NCBI RefSeq assembly: GCF_039543225.1
Contig: NZ_BAABJI010000001.1
Location: 1,019,193 to 1,083,192 of the forward strand
Direction of reading: 5' to 3'
Source of the DNA: Mucilaginibacter defluvii
GTDB lineage: Bacteria; Bacteroidota; Bacteroidia; Sphingobacteriales; Sphingobacteriaceae
DNA length: 64,000 bases
A model generated the notes under the pieces. That model did no database searches and was not told where the DNA came from. It was given only the letters and a program-made list of their open reading frames with translations. A program made the position numbers and the translations under genes. This document shows positions 61,162 to 64,000 of this stretch, in pieces. The stretch's first letter is position 1. Every line of letters starts with the position of its first letter.

Positions 61162-64000
61162 ATGAGGGGGTTTTTTAAAATTTTGATATGCTTGCTGCTG
61201 CTTTTTGGGGTTAAAGCATCAAACGCGCAGGTGTGGCGTACAGCCTCCGGTGGGCTAAAAGCGCCCGGCAGTTTCGCGCAAAAAGTTTATACTACTAATG
61301 ATGGTTTACCATCGCGAAGCACCACCTGCGCCATACGTGACAAGCGTGGATTTATGTGGGTAGGCACAGAGAATGGCCTGTGTAAGTTTGATGGCTACAC
61401 GTTTAAGACTTATGTAACTGTACCGGGCAACAGCAACACCATCACCAGCAACTACATTAACGCGATAGTTGAGGACAGAAAGGGCCGGTTATGGGTAGGC
61501 ACCATGGATGGGTTAAATCTGTTCGATCCGCTTACTGAGCAGTTCACGCGGTTTTATCATAACGACAAGGATGGGCATTCGCTCAGCAATAATAAAGTAT
61601 TCAGTTTATTGGTTGATAGCCGGGGCACTGTGTGGGTTGGTACCGATGATGGCTTTAACCAGTATAATACTACTGAAAATAAATTCATCGTTTACCAGCC
61701 CGATGCCGGTTCGGCTACGGCGATGAAAGGCAAATCTGTTAACGCTATAATTGAGGATGGGCAAGGCAACCTCTGGCTGGGTAACTGGAGCAGCGGCCTT
61801 AATAAGTTTGAAATAAAAACGAGGCGTTTTACCAATTACAAACAGGCTTATAAGCCTGGCGCTAAAAACCCTAATGATGTTTGGGCGATATGTGCCGACG
61901 ATAAGGGTAAAATATGGATAGGTACCTATTGGAACGGGCTTTTCCGTTTCGACCCGGAAACATCGCAATTTAAGGCTTACCCTTGCACGGCGGGAAGAAA
62001 CTCAGCGGTGTTTAGCATCATGAATACGGGGCAAAACACCCTGATGATTGGCGGAACTGAGCGCTATTACTGGTTTAATACCGAGGACGGGGGTTGGCAG
62101 ATGTTACCCGGTACATCCAATTTTTCAAACGGAAGCACGTATGCTGATCAGGATGGAATTTTGTGGATATGCTCAAACGGCGGCTTAACCAAAATTGACT
62201 ACGGACAGTACAAATTCAACCTGTTTAAGCTCAATATTGATAATCGTGTAGTAAAAAGCATTTTAGTTGCCGGTACCGATATGTGGGTGGGCACAAACAA
62301 CGGTTTGTTTAAATATGGTTACCAAAACGGAAACTCCCGGTCAACTGTTTATACCAAGGCCAACGGCGCGCTGCATAGTGATGATATTACCAAGCTTTAC
62401 CAGGACAGCAAAGGGAGTGTCTGGGTGCTTACGGAAAATGGTTTTGATAGGTACGATGGGCAAACTAACCGCTTTACGCATTTTGAACATCATTCCGCTA
62501 TAGGTAGTTTATTTAATGAGGATGTTTTCCGGGACATTATTGAGGTTGATCCCGGTCAGTACTGGTTAGCTACCGACGCAGGCCTTAAGATATTTGACAG
62601 TAATGCAGGTAAGTTTAAGCATTACTATAATCAAAAAAACTATAAATATTCTATTGATAATAATCACCTGTACAGCCTGCTAAAAGATGGCGACCATACC
62701 GTGTGGATAGGTACCTATGGCGGGGGGCTTAGTCGTTTCGACCGCCGTACCGGCAGGTTTTATTCCTATACGGCTGACAATAACACACCGGGCAACATCA
62801 GCAACAACATCGTTAAAACTATTTTGCCCGACGGGCACGGCAATCTCTGGGTTTGTACGCCTGATGGCTTGAACAAGTTTAATAAGCAAAAAGGAACATT
62901 TGAGGTTTACTCGCGCCGTAACGGTTTTGCAAGCAATGTTTTTAATGATATAACCCTTGATGCGGGCGGCAATTTATGGGCACTTACTGAAAATGGCGTG
63001 TCGGTGCTAAATCCGTCAAAAAAAACGGTAAGGAATTTTGACGAGGCTGATGGGTTATTTGTAAACAATGTAATGTACAATGCCGGCGGAAAAGGTATAT
63101 ACATCGCGGGTAGCGAGGGGATAATATATTTCGACCCAATGCGCGTACCATATAACAATCGCGTACCCCCGGTTTATTTTTCGGATTTTCAGGTATTCAA
63201 TAAATCAATAGTACCGGGCGACAAGTCGCCACTGCGTGAAAACCTTAACCTGGCAAAAGAGGTTAAACTCAACTATCAGCAAAGTGTATTCTCGGTAGAG
63301 TTTGTTGCGCTGAGCTTTACCCATCCTGAAAAAAATGAATATGCGTATAAGCTTTCAGGGTTTGATAAAAAATGGAATTTTGTAGGTAAACAGCGTAAGG
63401 CAACTTATACTAACCTAAACCCAGGTACTTACACATTGTGGGTTAAGGGCTCTAATAACGATGGCGTTTGGAATAATGCAGGCCGCAAGCTTACCATTAT
63501 CATTATGCCGCCATGGTACCTTACCTGGTGGGCGTATGCCTTGTACGCGCTTGCGGCTGTCGGCGTGGTGTATGGCTACATCAGGTATAGGGAGCGGCAG
63601 GCGCATTTAGAGTATGAAATACGCATATCACATATAGAAAACGAAAAAGAGAAGGAGCTGAGCGAAAAGAAACTTTCATTTTTCACCAACATCTCGCATG
63701 AGTTTCGTACGCCGCTTACACTCATCATAAACCCCGTAAAGGAGTTGTTGTACCGTGATGATAAAAATGTTGATACCACCAATTTAAATGTGGTATACCG
63801 CAACGCGCGCCGTTTGCTTAGTTTGGTTGATCAGCTATTGCTTTTCCGTAAGGCCGATTTAAAAGGGGATAACCTAAAAATAGCGCAGCTGAACGTGGTG
63901 AGCCTGAGCAAAGAGGTGTTTTTATGCTTCAGCCACCAGGCACGTTCAAAAAATATCCGGTTTGATTTTGATACGGATATTGAGAGCGCTGAATTATTTG
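61162..64000 (+). CDS. Hybrid two-component sensor regulator (HTCS), 5' part
   Basis: The frame opens at an ATG at 61162 and stays open to the right edge (946 codons seen). It has a signal peptide (ends SNAQ), many Reg_prop two-bladed propeller repeats (GFMWVGTENGLCKFD, GRLWVGTMDGLNLFD and others, about 45-690), a Y_Y_Y domain, one membrane helix near residue 785, then HisKA with the phospho-His at 846 (FFTNISHEFRTPLTLI). The ATPase, receiver and AraC-type DNA-binding parts expected of HTCS lie beyond the window. HTCS sense oligosaccharides in the periplasm and activate polysaccharide loci, so it probably controls the GH43 and GH30 genes. Confidence 0.93.
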   Translation, partial: MRGFFKILICLLLLFGVKASNAQVWRTASGGLKAPGSFAQKVYTTNDGLPSRSTTCAIRDKRGFMWVGTENGLCKFDGYTFKTYVTVPGNSNTITSNYINAIVEDRKGRLWVGTMDGLNLFDPLTEQFTRFYHNDKDGHSLSNNKVFSLLVDSRGTVWVGTDDGFNQYNTTENKFIVYQPDAGSATAMKGKSVNAIIEDGQGNLWLGNWSSGLNKFEIKTRRFTNYKQAYKPGAKNPNDVWAICADDKGKIWIGTYWNGLFRFDPETSQFKAYPCTAGRNSAVFSIMNTGQNTLMIGGTERYYWFNTEDGGWQMLPGTSNFSNGSTYADQDGILWICSNGGLTKIDYGQYKFNLFKLNIDNRVVKSILVAGTDMWVGTNNGLFKYGYQNGNSRSTVYTKANGALHSDDITKLYQDSKGSVWVLTENGFDRYDGQTNRFTHFEHHSAIGSLFNEDVFRDIIEVDPGQYWLATDAGLKIFDSNAGKFKHYYNQKNYKYSIDNNHLYSLLKDGDHTVWIGTYGGGLSRFDRRTGRFYSYTADNNTPGNISNNIVKTILPDGHGNLWVCTPDGLNKFNKQKGTFEVYSRRNGFASNVFNDITLDAGGNLWALTENGVSVLNPSKKTVRNFDEADGLFVNNVMYNAGGKGIYIAGSEGIIYFDPMRVPYNNRVPPVYFSDFQVFNKSIVPGDKSPLRENLNLAKEVKLNYQQSVFSVEFVALSFTHPEKNEYAYKLSGFDKKWNFVGKQRKATYTNLNPGTYTLWVKGSNNDGVWNNAGRKLTIIIMPPWYLTWWAYALYALAAVGVVYGYIRYRERQAHLEYEIRISHIENEKEKELSEKKLSFFTNISHEFRTPLTLIINPVKELLYRDDKNVDTTNLNVVYRNARRLLSLVDQLLLFRKADLKGDNLKIAQLNVVSLSKEVFLCFSHQARSKNIRFDFDTDIESAELF

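Noticed and set aside
1..64000. CRISPR arrays, prophage or integrative elements, rRNA or tRNA genes
   Set aside because: No regularly spaced repeats, integrase, phage structural genes or RNA-gene signatures were seen on either strand.

Overview
The window looks like chromosomal DNA of a Bacteroidota bacterium, most probably a Sphingobacteriaceae member of the Mucilaginibacter/Pedobacter type. The evidence is several TAnnTTTG -7 boxes (some with a TTG about 19 bases upstream), few Shine-Dalgarno sites, a type II glutamine synthetase, DUF2027-Smr and BatA-like proteins, many secreted glycoside hydrolases with Bacteroidota-style signal peptides, and a periplasmic-propeller hybrid sensor regulator. 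The genus is inferred; no rRNA, tRNA, CRISPR, prophage, integrase or intact IS element was seen.

Layout. 1-10.6 kb: tail of a sensor histidine kinase, DUF2027-Smr protein, DUF892 ferritin-like protein, M1 metallopeptidase, YtxH protein, a gene broken by two frameshifts, trxB, a GH20 hexosaminidase, a lipoprotein and a DUF72 protein. 10.7-15.4 kb: co-directional BatA-like protein, dihydroorotase-like protein with a degenerate metal site, acidic protein and DUF4199 protein. 15.6-22.4 kb (minus strand): two glycosyltransferases, a membrane protein, a GH3-type adenylating enzyme, dxr and rseP. 22.5-31 kb: MORN/TonB-C protein, mqo, type II glutamine synthetase, a repeat-rich gap, gamma-glutamylcyclotransferase divergent from a GSI-like ligase, then an APH-like kinase overlapping a HAD-IIA protein.

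31-34.4 kb: secreted GH43, clan-A hydrolase and lipoprotein aldose epimerase, a small sugar-degradation operon. 34.4-40.1 kb: molybdenum cofactor locus moaA-moeA-moaC-mobBA-moeB facing moaD-moaE. 40.1-49.5 kb: SMR transporter, a short Cys-rich leader ORF before a cysteine-poor redoxin-fold protein, CrtI-like oxidoreductase, BamA/TamA-like barrel, ferritin and a [2Fe-2S] thioredoxin-like protein, sterol-desaturase-like protein, FrnE-like DsbA, YjbQ, an MBL hydrolase and a lone receiver. 49.8-57.1 kb: FAD/Fe-S D-lactate dehydrogenase-like protein, an ArsR-SRPBCC-VOC operon with a tandem palindromic operator, accD, fbaA, a Fet4-like protein and a small coiled-coil protein. 57.2-64 kb: a two-domain GH43, a GH30 and the first 946 codons of a hybrid two-component sensor that probably controls them.

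The clearest themes are envelope biogenesis and isoprenoid supply (15-22 kb), nitrogen and gamma-glutamyl chemistry (25-31 kb), molybdenum cofactor synthesis, iron and redox handling (44-48 kb) and two plant-type polysaccharide-degradation loci without SusC/SusD in view. The best candidates for undescribed biology are the CCCC leader ORF at 40.6 kb, the kinase plus HAD-IIA pair lacking its second catalytic Asp, the ArsR operator, and the gene with two homopolymer frameshifts.
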